DNA from: Spirogloea muscicola | Taxonomy: Eukaryota > Streptophyta > Zygnematophyceae > Spirogloeales > Spirogloeaceae | Direction: 5' to 3' | NCBI GenBank assembly: GCA_009602725.1 | Contig: WELB01000073.1 | Span: 333,036-363,738, forward strand | Length of the DNA stretch: 30,703 bases | Shown: piece after piece, positions 1 through 18,689 of the stretch | Layout of the letters: every line of letters begins with the position of its first letter | Position numbering within the stretch: position 1 is the stretch's first letter | The notes under the pieces: generated by a model | What the model was told of the DNA's origin: nothing | Seen by the model: only the letters and a program-made list of their open reading frames with translations | Databases searched by the model: none | Program-made: the position numbers and the translations under genes

Positions 1-15
1 ACGCTCTTCCGATCT
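1..15 (+). other. Residual Illumina sequencing adapter
   Basis: The first 15 bases, ACGCTCTTCCGATCT, are exactly the 3' end of the standard Illumina TruSeq read-1 adapter. They are not genomic and mark the contig end. Genomic sequence begins at about position 16. The downstream gene starts at 198, so its coding region is not affected, but its promoter is probably cut off. Confidence 0.93.
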
Positions 16-197
16 CGCCGGCGGCGGCGGGGGCCACCGCCAAGAGCGGCCGTGCTGGGACGCAGCTCCGTGGCAGGCGGATCCGGCGGCGCGCCGGTGT
101 GCTGGGGCCGCGTTGCCCGCCGCCTGCGCCGCCGCGACAGCCTCCTACGGCTTGCGTCCGCCGCCGCTGAGCCTTTGCCGTCCGCCGCGAGTGTGCG

Positions 198-10351
<10,154 letters not shown>

Positions 10352-10419
10352 TCTGGATCTCCTCCTCAGTGCACAATGGCAGTCTGTTCTTCGGCAGAAA
10401 TGCACGCTCTGCTGCCTCC

Positions 10420-10424
10420 TGTAA
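10420..10424 (+). terminator. Probable poly(A) signal TGTAA of the KDM5 gene
   Basis: TGTAA lies 69 nt after the KDM5 stop codon. This pentamer is the usual polyadenylation signal in green algae. The same motif also follows RPP40. Pentamers occur by chance, so the call rests on position. Confidence 0.45.
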
Positions 10425-10779
10425 TGTGCCCACCTCAGCTGTACACAGGGCTAGCAGGGTAGCTGCTCTTCTGTGGATGGCTCATCCTTGCGCTCGTTCA
10501 ATCCTTAGGGAGAATGTTGTGGGATGGAAGATGTATATATTGGCCGCATGTGTATTGCCTTCGTCCATGTCAGTCGTTTTTTGTCGTGCTGCGGGGTCAG
10601 TAATCAAGACGCCACCATTAGTTTGCATGCATGGCCATGTTCGTATACTCGCTTTGCTGCGGCAGCCTCCGAGGTCGCTTGCACCCATTTTTTGGGGGTG
10701 TGAAAGAGGTCCTGTTGAGCAAGTTCCATTGAATATAAAAATATGGTGACCGAACGATCTTGTGGCTCTGAGTGCGGCT

Positions 10780-11000
10780 AGGCGGCATTGTGTGCGCGGC
10801 AGCTCTGTGGCTGCTAGGCGGTGCTGTGTGTGCGGCGGCTCTGTGTGCAACAAGGCGGCGCTGTGTGCACGGCGGCTCTGTGTGCTGCTAGGCGGCGCTG
10901 TGTGTGCAGCGGCTCTGTGTGCGACGAGGTGGCGCTGTGTCCGCGACAGCTCTGTGTGCGGCCAGGTGGAGCTGAGTGCTCGCCGGCTCTGTGTGTGATC
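10780..11000. repeat. 37-bp minisatellite, six tandem copies
   Basis: Six units start at 10780, 10816, 10853, 10890, 10927 and 10964; the first is 36 bp and the rest 37 bp. The unit follows the pattern AGGYGGCGCTGTGTGYNC, then a GCTCTGTGTGC core with a variable 3' end. Because 37 is not a multiple of three, the frame shifts in every unit and the open frames across it on both strands are not genes. It lies in the spacer between the convergent KDM5 and cofactor C genes. Confidence 0.9.
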
Positions 11001-11756
11001 CGGCAAGCCTTTGTGTTACTCTGAACTCTTTGTGATCATGTCTGCATCTGTGTCCACATTTTCGCCAAGACCAGGACGGTCTGCCGGCCCTCCCACATCA
11101 AGAGAGCAAGTGATGTCTGTAGGACATGAAGGACAGGTACAAAATGCAGATCGAGAACAGCAGGTTCAGGTTGTCGGACATGAAAGACAAGGGCATGCAA
11201 AACAAGAATCATTTCATTCCAGAGCAGATGTGCCTATTGGCCTGAAGGTCGCGGCAGCCTCCCTGACCTCTTCATGCTTTCGTGGGTTGTGCTTGATTTT
11301 GGCAAAAACGTGTCCGCTGTAGGACCTTTTGGCACCCAAGGTCAATCTCAGGCAATCCAAGATGAGTCACTGGGCCTAGTCTTTGCTGGCATGCGCAAGC
11401 TTCACGTCCATTTTCGTATCAAAGTAGGTCAGGCCAAGTTGATGGCGGCCTCCCAGCTCACCACGCATGGCATAGGCAAGGCAAATGCCGTGCCAATGAG
11501 GACTCAACGTGCAGGGTCTAAGCAGTCAATGAGACCATCATCACTAAAGTAGCTGCAAATGCAGCACCTCGTTGCTGCATACAGAGCCCAATGACATTTT
11601 GAGTGTTGGGGTAATGTACAACCTTGTGGGCAAAATTGGGGTCAGAGCTGCTGTGGCCATGGAATGAAGCACATGCAGCTCCTTCTGAAATGCGTGCTGG
11701 CTACTGAGCTGCCACCGAGTACCAAGCGACTGCACAGCGTGCCGTGCAGGCATCCA
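11001..11756. other. Convergent intergenic spacer without a recognised gene
   Basis: The stretch lies between the minisatellite and the cofactor C stop codon. Short open frames exist on both strands, for example plus-strand 11274-11552, but none shows a recognisable domain or splice structure. Part of it must be the 3' UTR of the minus-strand gene. I see no TTACA (TGTAA on the minus strand) close to that stop. Confidence 0.5.
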
Positions 11757-12783
11757 TCAGGCCAGCGGCGCTGGTTCCGGAGGAGCCTCGCCTCCACCAT
11801 TGCTGTGCAGGAGCTGCTCAGTGTGCAACACCCAGTTGGGAGACGGGCTGGCACGCAGCCAGCTGAAGTCCTGGACGTTGCGCCACTGCAGCGTGTCCTC
11901 GGCGAGGCCGGCGGCCGCCAAGTCCGTCCCTAGGCCAGGATAGTGGTGGCCGGAGTACGGCCCGACACGAAGGCCCGAGCAGGCCTCGATGGCAGGGCGG
12001 CTTCGCACGCGCAATCGGAGGTCGCAGTCGGCCGCACCGGCGAGGCGGACCTGGTGGGCGGCCAGCACGAGCGTGCAGCGCGAGAGGCCCTCGGCGTGCG
12101 CCGCGCCGGCGACGGGCCCAGCGGCGACCGTGCAGTCCTGCAGGTCGTGGAGGTAGAGTGCGGCGGCGGGCGCGTCGAGGCGCACGNNNNNNNNNNNNNN
12201 NNNNNNNNNNNNNNNNNNNNNNNNNNNNNNNNNNNNNNNNNNNNNNNNNNNNNNNNNNNNNNNNNNNNNNNNNNNNNNNNNNNNNNNNNNNNNNNNNNNN
12301 NNNNNNNNNNNNNNNNNNNNNNNNNNNNNNNNNNNNNNNNNNNNNNNNNNNNNNNNNNNNNNNNNNNNNNNNNNNNNNNNNNNNNNNNNNNNNNNNNNNN
12401 NNNNNNNNNNNNNNNNNNNNNNNNNNNNNNNNNNNNNNNNNNNNNNNNNNNNNNNNNNNNNNNNNNNNNNNNNNNNNNNNNNNNNNNNNNNNNNNNNNNN
12501 NNNNNNNNNNNNNNNNNNNNNNNNNNNNNNNNNNNNNNNNNNNNNNNNNNNNNNNNNNNNNNNNNNNNNNNNNNNNNNNNNNNNNNNNNNNNNNNNNNNN
12601 NNNNNNNNNNNNNNNNNNNNNNNNNNNNNNNNNNNNNNNNNNNNNNNNNNNNNNNNNNNNNNNNNNNNNNNNNNNNNNNNNNNNNNNNNNNNNNNNNNNN
12701 NNNNNNNNNNNNNNNNNNNNNNNNNNNNNNNNNNNNNNNNNNNNNNNCACCTCCGCCCGCGCCGCCGGCTCCGCCGCCGCCAT
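11757..12783 (-). CDS. TBCC: Tubulin-binding cofactor C (TBCC), interrupted by assembly gap
   Basis: Cofactor C completes tubulin heterodimer folding by stimulating GTP hydrolysis on beta-tubulin in the cofactor D/E/tubulin supercomplex. About 140 C-terminal residues are readable (11757-12186) and match the C-CAP/cofactor C-like beta-helix. They include a DLQDCTVAAGPV strand, SRCTLVLAAHQVRL with the arginine in the position expected for the GAP arginine finger, CSGLRVGPYSGHHYPG, and the closing WRNVQDFSWLRASPSPNWVL, which is diagnostic of TBCC. The human protein has His two residues after that Arg in a QLRIH context; here it is QVRLAG. The N-terminus is inferred from an ATG at 12783 giving MAAAEPAARAEV, downstream of E2F-type sites. 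That ATG and the C-terminal part are in different frames, so either an intron lies in the N gap or the gap length is only an estimate. Family identity is secure; the start is tentative. Confidence 0.85.
12187..12747. other. Assembly gap, 561 N
   Basis: A run of N inside the cofactor C gene. The flanks are extremely GC-rich (CCG/GCC runs), a common cause of short-read dropout. The true length is unknown, so reading frames cannot be carried across it. Confidence 0.99.
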
Positions 12784-12840
12784 CGCCGCCGCCGCCACCG
12801 TCGCCGGGCGCGGCGCGCTGGCTGGGTCCCCGGCTCTCGA

Positions 12841-12941
12841 TTTGGCGCCAACAGAGTGGCGCCGCGCCGTACGCCTCGTTTGGCGCCGGGCGCGGCGCTG
12901 GTCGTAGGACCTCCTCGGCCTCACTCGAATTTGGCGCCAAC
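12841..12941. promoter_or_regulatory. Cluster of three E2F-type sites upstream of TBCC
   Basis: TTTGGCGCCAAC occurs at 12841-12852 and again, with a shared AGA extension, from 12930. A third TTTGGCGCC is at 12879-12887. The core fits the E2F/DP consensus TTTSSCGC, and the two full copies are palindromic, so they read as a site on both strands. They lie 60-150 bp upstream of the proposed cofactor C ATG, which suggests cell-cycle control of that gene. Confidence 0.6.
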
Positions 12942-13344
12942 AGACGAAGCGCTAAACCCGTCCGTTCCATTTCCTCAACTCAAGGGGTTTCCGCTTTGGG
13001 GTTTAGCTTTGGACGATGCCTTCAAGGATGCCTTGAAGAATTCCCTCAAGATCACACAACAAGGCCCCCACCCCATCACGGGTCTCCCCAGTCAAGAAAG
13101 AAATACTAAAAGCACCTAAACCCTGACTGCAGGGCCGCCTGAGAACCTGAACCCCGCGGCTGCTCGGCGAGCCTCGCTCCCAGGCATTCGCAGTATTTCT
13201 GTTGGCGGGACGCGCCTCGGCTGCCGCCTTTAAGATTCTGTGTATCAAATCTTTCCCGTGCTGCTACTCAATCCGACTTTCGGCTCCTGACGAGGGCTTA
13301 CAGAGCAACCAATCTATGCCACTTGCTCTTCTAGTGGCTTGTGC
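12942..13344. other. Intergenic sequence between TBCC and the RCC1 gene
   Basis: Only short, unconvincing open frames are seen on either strand, with no known domain. GC content falls from the promoter-proximal part towards 13300. The interval probably contains the distal cofactor C promoter. Confidence 0.4.
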
Positions 13345-13575
13345 TTTCGGCTCCCTTCGGACCTAATTAACTCCTTTTCATTCCTTCATGCCTTTTGGGC
13401 TTGGCCTCTCACTGCTATGCTGCCGTACTTTGGAAAAGGTTTTTCTTCTATTGAAGAGATTCATACCAGGCGGCGATGGCTCTTCCAAAGAGGCCGAGGG
13501 CTGTGAGAGGCCAACCCCAAAAGGATTGACAAGGTCTGAAGGGGCCGGAAAATGCTCAACTTACACAGCTATGGA
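13345..13575. repeat. Snap-back pair of the dispersed retroelement 3'-UTR repeat
   Basis: The left arm (about 13345-13440) contains CGGCTCCCTTCGGACC, TTTTCATTCCTTCATGC, GGGCTTGGCCTCTCAC and TTTGGAAAAGG. The right arm (about 13480-13570) contains the complements: CTCTTCCAAAGAGGCCGAGG, GCTGTGAGAGGCCAACCCC and GTCTGAAGGGGCC. The arms are imperfect inverted copies separated by about 40 bp. The same module recurs in plus-strand orientation around 28210, 29390, 29570 and 30040, where it belongs to a retrotransposon 3' region. Confidence 0.7.
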
Positions 13576-14139
13576 GATACTTGCTATGCAAGCATCATGA
13601 TGGTGGTCGCGCAATAGCTCCTACTTAGCAGCTTAAAAATATATAGACTAGCAGTTACAAAGCTGTCCTGGTTCACATTGACATACATGCTTAAATCAAA
13701 TTTCCAGGTTGCTCTCTGGCCCATGTGCGGCGGGTTAAATGTGCAATACAACAATCTCCTCAAGCCCCTGCACTGCCGAGGTTAAACACCAGCAAGAGCA
13801 CTTCCAGATGCCAGCGCTAACGCCAGCAAAAGGTTTCAAACCCGTTGAAGTCGAGGCCTCAAGGGGGCATTGGGGCTTGTGTGCTGACCTCTTTTCTGGG
13901 CAGCCTTGACTGACTGCACTGAAGAGATAAGTAGGCCAGGCAACCTTATATTACTCAATGATGCACTCAGAATACAAATGAATACACAAATGTACACGGA
14001 ATGCATTCTACAAGTAGTAGCACACCGCTGGGTTTCTCGACTTCACTCCAACAGCACACAGCAAACGGACACAAAGGGCACAGGATTCCCCGATGTTGCT
14101 GCCCTCTCAAGGTCTGATGCTGTTGCCTTCTGATTCCTC
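13576..14139. other. Intergenic sequence downstream of the RCC1 gene
   Basis: AT-richer sequence with only short open frames and no recognisable domain. The part nearest 14139 should be the 3' UTR of the minus-strand RCC1 gene. No TTACA is seen close to its stop, so the poly(A) site is not located. Confidence 0.4.
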
Positions 14140-17100
14140 TCACCCTATCTCAGACCATTTCTCTACGGACCACGTGCGAGCCTCTGCAAAAGCCGGCCGC
14201 TGCAGGAGCCCTGTCACTGGAGAGCCTACGATCTCCCCCGGGCTGCCGCCTGGCCTGGGCACGACCAGACCATCGGGAGTTCGCCGACAGGTCCGCTCCA
14301 CCGTGCCCAATCCATCTACCTCTTCCTCAGTGCTCGGCGACGCTGTATCTGGCCTACCGCCCTCCTCGGCAGGCACAGCAGGCTCATCCTCAGCCAGGGC
14401 CGCAGTCGCTCTAGCAGGCGACCTACTCTGAGTACTTGGCCTGACACAGTCATGATCGGAGAAATGCACACGTGCAGGCCGAGGAAGGTCCCACTCGGCG
14501 AGAGCCAGAGTGTGGCGCCCTCCGCAGGTAAGGAGCGCAACCTTCAACTCTCCAGGAGGTGTAGCCGCCGCCCCCAGTGGACTAGGTTGCGGACCCAACT
14601 GTCTTGTGCTGTATGTTACAGCATTGTGCTCACTCAGATCGTACGAAACTGCGACTGGCTGGCCAGTTGCCACCGTACTTTTGGGTCCCAATCGGCCATT
14701 GTCTGCCCTGCCAAACTGTTCACGTGGCCCAAGCAAAGAGCCTGAGCAGTGCTCTATAAGTACCAAATCTTCATATCCTAAACGGCACTCATGACGCCAT
14801 TGTGCAAGGACAACAAGCTGGGGAGTACGAGCCACGTACAGCAAACATGCAGCCAGCATCGGTCAGCACCACCGAGTGCGTCCCTCCACACCCCACCTGT
14901 GCAGATTGAGCCCTCGTTGAGTACCAGTGGCCAGAGTACCAAGACCGACATGACAAGCATTCAAAGTCCTGCCTTCCAGATGCTACAGGTGTCATCGCTT
15001 ACAACGAAGCCAGAGAATTGTCACATTTTGTAAAGGTCAAGCCCAGAGGCTTCTCACGGACCAGTCTGCAAGTTAGCCAAAGCCAAGTTCTTTATAAGAC
15101 AACTGCTATCTCGTACCTGTATGATCTTCTCATGCGACAGGAGCTCAACCAATGTGGGCCGCATTTTGCTGCCTTTGTCTTTGTCGCCAAACCCCAGCCG
15201 CCCGTGCTCGCCTCTTCCCCATGCATACATCTGTTTCTCACATGGGGAATGCACTCACGTTGTTAGCCTTAGCCAGTGACCCTTTAGCACAGTCTCTGAT
15301 CCTTGATATTATTGTTATCCTTTATCCTGAATTGACCGCAACTGTGGCGTACAGCCACACATGAAGCTGCAGAGCAAAAGGCAACAATTACTTGGGGTGC
15401 ATATTTGACTCTGAGAATCTGCTAAGCCTGCAAAGGAGGTGATCATAAAAAGAGCCACCATCCTTGTATCACGATGAACGACTTCCGCATATTTCACAAG
15501 CAGGTGACTAGATAATACCTTGCCGCAGCCTGAAATGGCTACTGAATGCCACCCCCCCGCAGACAAGTCCACCTGATCACTCAGTGGCACAGTTTGAGTA
15601 TACACAGTAACTACGTCATCAATTTGCCGCGCAGAATGCACAACCCATCTTCCAATGCCAATCACTTATGTGCTCTGACTACCAGGATGCATCAGTAACG
15701 GCGTAACTTTGTCGAAGAATTGGCTGTCGCAATTGAGCAGTGTCGTAACAGTTCAGCCTGCTCACAATGTTGAGCTCCGCAAGCTCAGCAACCTCGAGCG
15801 GCTGCGAGCGCGGCTGCGTGTCGCCGGTGCCGAGCTGCCCATACTCATTGTTGCCCCAGGCCCACACTTGACCAGACTCCGTCAGCACGAGGTTGTGGAA
15901 GGCGCCCACAGCGACCTGGCGGACCTTGGGCAGCCCCGCCACCTTGACTGGGTTCCATATCTGCTTGCTGCCAAGCAACACAAGGTCAGCCTCACTCTGT
16001 CACAGAAGGACATAGATGGTCAAGACTGATCAAGGATCTCAGGGTTGAGGTTAAGATCGAGCAATGAGAGATGCCACAGACATCATGGTGCAAGGACAGC
16101 AGCCGACTAGAGGACTTCTCACGAGCTTGTGAATGGCAGGCAGGAGGTAAAGCAGCTAACGTGTCGCCTGGAGGCCAGGGCTGCCCCCAAGTCCACACCT
16201 CACCATCCTGGGTGAGGACCACAGAATGCGTGCCCCCAGCTGCTACCTGGCCAAGTGCTTCATCTTGAGTTTGGCAATGCTTTTGCATATTCATAGCTAG
16301 CAGCTCAAGGGCAAGATAGATTTCGCATATTCATAGCTAGCAGCTCAAGGGCAAGATAGGTTGGATGTCCTCCAGCCATATCACGTGGGCATAGGAACAG
16401 CCTGTAAGTAGTGAGTGGCCCAAATCGACCTGCTTCACGTGGAGGTGAGGCGCGCAGGGTCGCGGCGTTGGTATGTCGCGGCAGGTCATCTCGCCCGTCT
16501 GGCGTTTCTCGAATCTCACGCCGCACTGGCCGTACTCATTACCACCTGGTGCCCGTGACATTGAAAAGAATGATTCCACAAGGAGGAGAATTACTTGCAC
16601 AGACTGAGCAGAAGATTGCTTGTTGCTATGTCGACTATGAGAGGCAGGTTTGTCAATGAGAAGGTCACAACTGCAGAGTGCTCTGAGCTTAGCACTGCCT
16701 TCAGGTAGTACTTTAAGCACCAGTTGCACAACAGACTGTCGGCATGTGTGGCAACTGGCAGCAAAGGAGTGCTTACCCCAAGCATAGGCCCTCCCGCCAT
16801 CATCTACTGCCAGGCAATGCCAGCCTCCAATGGCAGCCTGTGAGCAACATAAACATCAGTAGTCAGTGTTACCCAGTATGCACCTGCTAGAGGCAGGCAT
16901 GATCACAGCCTCCATAACGCCCAATGCGACTTGCTTACGCTTGGCAGGATTAGCAGGACCACCTACAGCCTCCTTAACAGTATTCACAAGCGCCCTTGCT
17001 GGGCTGTAAATGTTCGTCTGAAATGTAATTGGTGACTCTGTCAAGGTAGAAAGAGGAGTACACAGTGAACACAGAGACATGCGGCTTGGTGATGGACAAG

Positions 17101-18103
17101 CAGCTCGCGACGCACTCACTTGGACAATGCAAACCTCCGCCAGGGACTGCACCTGCGCCACGCAGTCGCTGATTCTAACATCAGACGAAACATCGTCACC
17201 TCAGCAGGGCAGCATTGCCAACAACCTCACAATGTCAGCCTGCCCGATCGGCTCCAGCAACAAACCGTGGCAGCTGAGAATCGAACCTCCACCTCCATAA
17301 GAGCAGCAGCAACTTCCTGGGAGGCCCCGTCGGGGCTCCTCACCTGGCTGGGAGTGCTCTCGACCGCCGCCGCGGTGTCGGGGGGGTGCCCCAGTGTGCC
17401 GCGCTGGTTCCAGCCCCACACGAACACCTGGCACAAGGCACTGGTCTCTGAGCTGCCGGCCTGCATAATAGTTCCTTATTCGAGAAGTCTAGCTACAGTA
17501 ATAGTACCAGTAACAGTGACAGAACAGTAACAGTAACAGTAACAGTAACAGCAGCAGTAACAGTAACAGCGACAGTATTAGTAACACCAGTGTCGGCCCC
17601 GCCTGGTGAGCTGCGCGCTGCTGCTCGGCCGTCCAGCCGCGGCCTGGCCACTCACGCGGCCGTCGGAGGAGATGGCGAGGGAGTTGCGGCTGCCGGCGGC
17701 TAGGCCGACGACGTCCACGGCGTCCAGGGCCAAGACCGGGCGCGGCGAGGCCGCGTCGCCGCGGTCGCCCAAGCCGAGCTGGCCATCCTCGCCGGCGCCC
17801 CTGCGGCGCCGCCGCCGTGCGCTCAGAGTCAGACGCGGACTCGGACTCACAGAAGGCCCGAGCGAGAGTCGCCGAGAGCTGCCGGACGCGAGCCGCGAGC
17901 CGAGAGCGCGCCCTGGCCGGAAGCTCTCGCGCCGAGGCGCAGCCAGTGGGAGGCCCGCGCGAGGCTGGCGGCGGCAGCTACGGCTGCAGCGGCGGCGACG
18001 GCGGCGGGGTCGGCAGCTGGCCTATATGTTGGCAAATGTCACGAAAAGTGCATGAGTTCTACCAGACTCCAGCTCTTGAGGCTGTAGTGTAAGAAGCTGC
18101 CAT
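14140..18103 (-). CDS. Seven-bladed RCC1-repeat beta-propeller protein, 12 exons
   Basis: RCC1 propellers bind chromatin or GTPases (RCC1 itself is the Ran exchange factor); the partner here cannot be told. Exons in transcription order: 18103-18063, 17800-17656, 17427-17344, 17152-17120, 16837-16777, 16545-16430, 16246-16161, 15967-15766, 15572-15519, 15230-15117, 14896-14840, 14715-14140. They total 1569 nt with every phase matching, giving 522 aa. The 41-nt first exon starts at an ATG directly after an in-frame TGA, and its last codon is the split Trp of VWGAGEDGQLGLGD. Blade starts follow as WGWNQRGTLG, WGGNEYGQCG, a degenerate WGQPWPPGD, WGNNEYGQLGTGD, WGRGEHGRLGFGD and FGRADNGRLG, seven in all. 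GG.H.LA strands such as GGTHSVVLT lie between them. The last about 90 residues are an acidic, Ser/Pro/Arg-rich tail without a known domain. Plant UVR8/RUG3-like proteins share the fold, but I see no basis to choose a subfamily. Confidence 0.88.
16281..16360. repeat. 40-bp tandem duplication inside an RCC1-gene intron
   Basis: Positions 16281-16320 and 16321-16360 are the same 40-bp unit with two mismatches. It lies in the intron between the exons ending at 16430 and starting at 16246, so it does not change the protein. The near identity points to a recent duplication or an assembly artefact. Confidence 0.9.
17277..17294 (-). repeat. 18-bp element shared with 18675-18692, B-box-like
   Basis: GAATCGAACCTCCACCTC here and GAATTGAACCTCCACCTC at 18675-18692 differ at one base. 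On the minus strand each reads GAGGTGGAGGTTCRATTC, which contains a close match to the RNA polymerase III B box. No A box or cloverleaf could be found at either place, so a short dispersed repeat or a tRNA-derived SINE remnant is as far as this goes. Confidence 0.4.
17495..17586. repeat. (CAGTAA)n microsatellite in an RCC1-gene intron
   Basis: Imperfect hexanucleotide array CAGTAA with variant units (CAGTGA, CAGCAG, CAGCGA, TAGTAC). It lies inside the intron 17428-17655. It reads TTACTG on the transcribed strand of the gene. Confidence 0.9.
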
Positions 18104-18665
18104 TCAAGACCATCAGCGCGCCTTTGAGTCTGTAGCATCAACACTTGGGTAGCATCTTGCTCTGAATGAAAAGATTGAGAAGAATCGTGGGGGCCGAATG
18201 TGGAGGTGCCGGAGGAGGGAAGGGAAGGGGGCTGGGTGTGAGAGAAGGGCCATTCTGGCAGTGGCCACCTTGGACTGCGACAAGGTTGAGGTCGGCATCG
18301 CTGCCGGCGATGAGCGTGGAGTCGCTGAGCGCGAGGTGGCACTGCTGGCACTGGAACACCAGCAGCGGTGGCTGGGGCGGCAGCGGCGGCGGCGGCGACG
18401 ATGGCGGCGGCGGCGGCGGCGGCGGCGCGGGCATGGCGCCGAGGCTCGTGGCGCGCGCGAGCTCGTTCGGCCACCCAGACTCGCGCTTGGAGGCGCTGGT
18501 CGCCGGCCACGCCCTCAACTCCGCCGCCGAGCTGCTCCTGCCCTTCCCCGCCGCCACCTCTGTGCGCGCCTTCCGGGTCAGGCTCGCCACCGCCGCCGTC
18601 GGCCTCGTCGCATTCCCCGCCGCTTCTCGCAGCCGTCGCAGGACGTCTTCCGCGCTGCCGATCAT
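18022..18665 (-). CDS. Small protein with the first half of a Mis18/Yippee zinc domain
   Basis: Two-exon model: 18665-18269, then 18161-18022, phase-matched, giving 178 aa. The start is the first ATG (MIGSAEDVLRRL). It runs through a basic/Ser-rich stretch and a poly-Pro linker into LVFQCQQCHLALSDST and DADLNLVAV. That matches the first CxxC half of the Mis18/Yippee/cereblon fold, which in Mis18 helps load CENP-A at centromeres. The second CxxC half needed to bind zinc is not encoded before the stop or in the intron. Exon 2 (EQDATQVLMLQTQRRADG and on) resembles nothing I know and overlaps the RCC1 start exon in another frame on the same strand. It may be a truncated gene, a gene with a missed exon, or an upstream cistron of the RCC1 transcript. 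Recognition of the half-domain is good; the gene model is weak. Confidence 0.45.
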
Positions 18666-18689
18666 GCAAACCAGGAATTGAACCTCCAC

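Noticed and set aside
10482-11006. Open frames on both strands across the 37-bp repeat
   Set aside because: The unit length is not divisible by three, so each copy is read in a different frame; the periodic peptides are by-products of the minisatellite.
11930-13109. Several open frames of 250-390 residues crossing the N gap
   Set aside because: Most of their length is N translated as unknown residues. Only the minus-strand C-terminal part (11757-12186) and the ATG at 12783 carry gene evidence.
17847-18035. Ala-rich minus-strand open frame as a possible RCC1 N-terminus
   Set aside because: It has no ATG and lies entirely in the first RCC1 intron. Splicing 18063 to 17800 gives an in-phase VWGAGEDG blade start instead.
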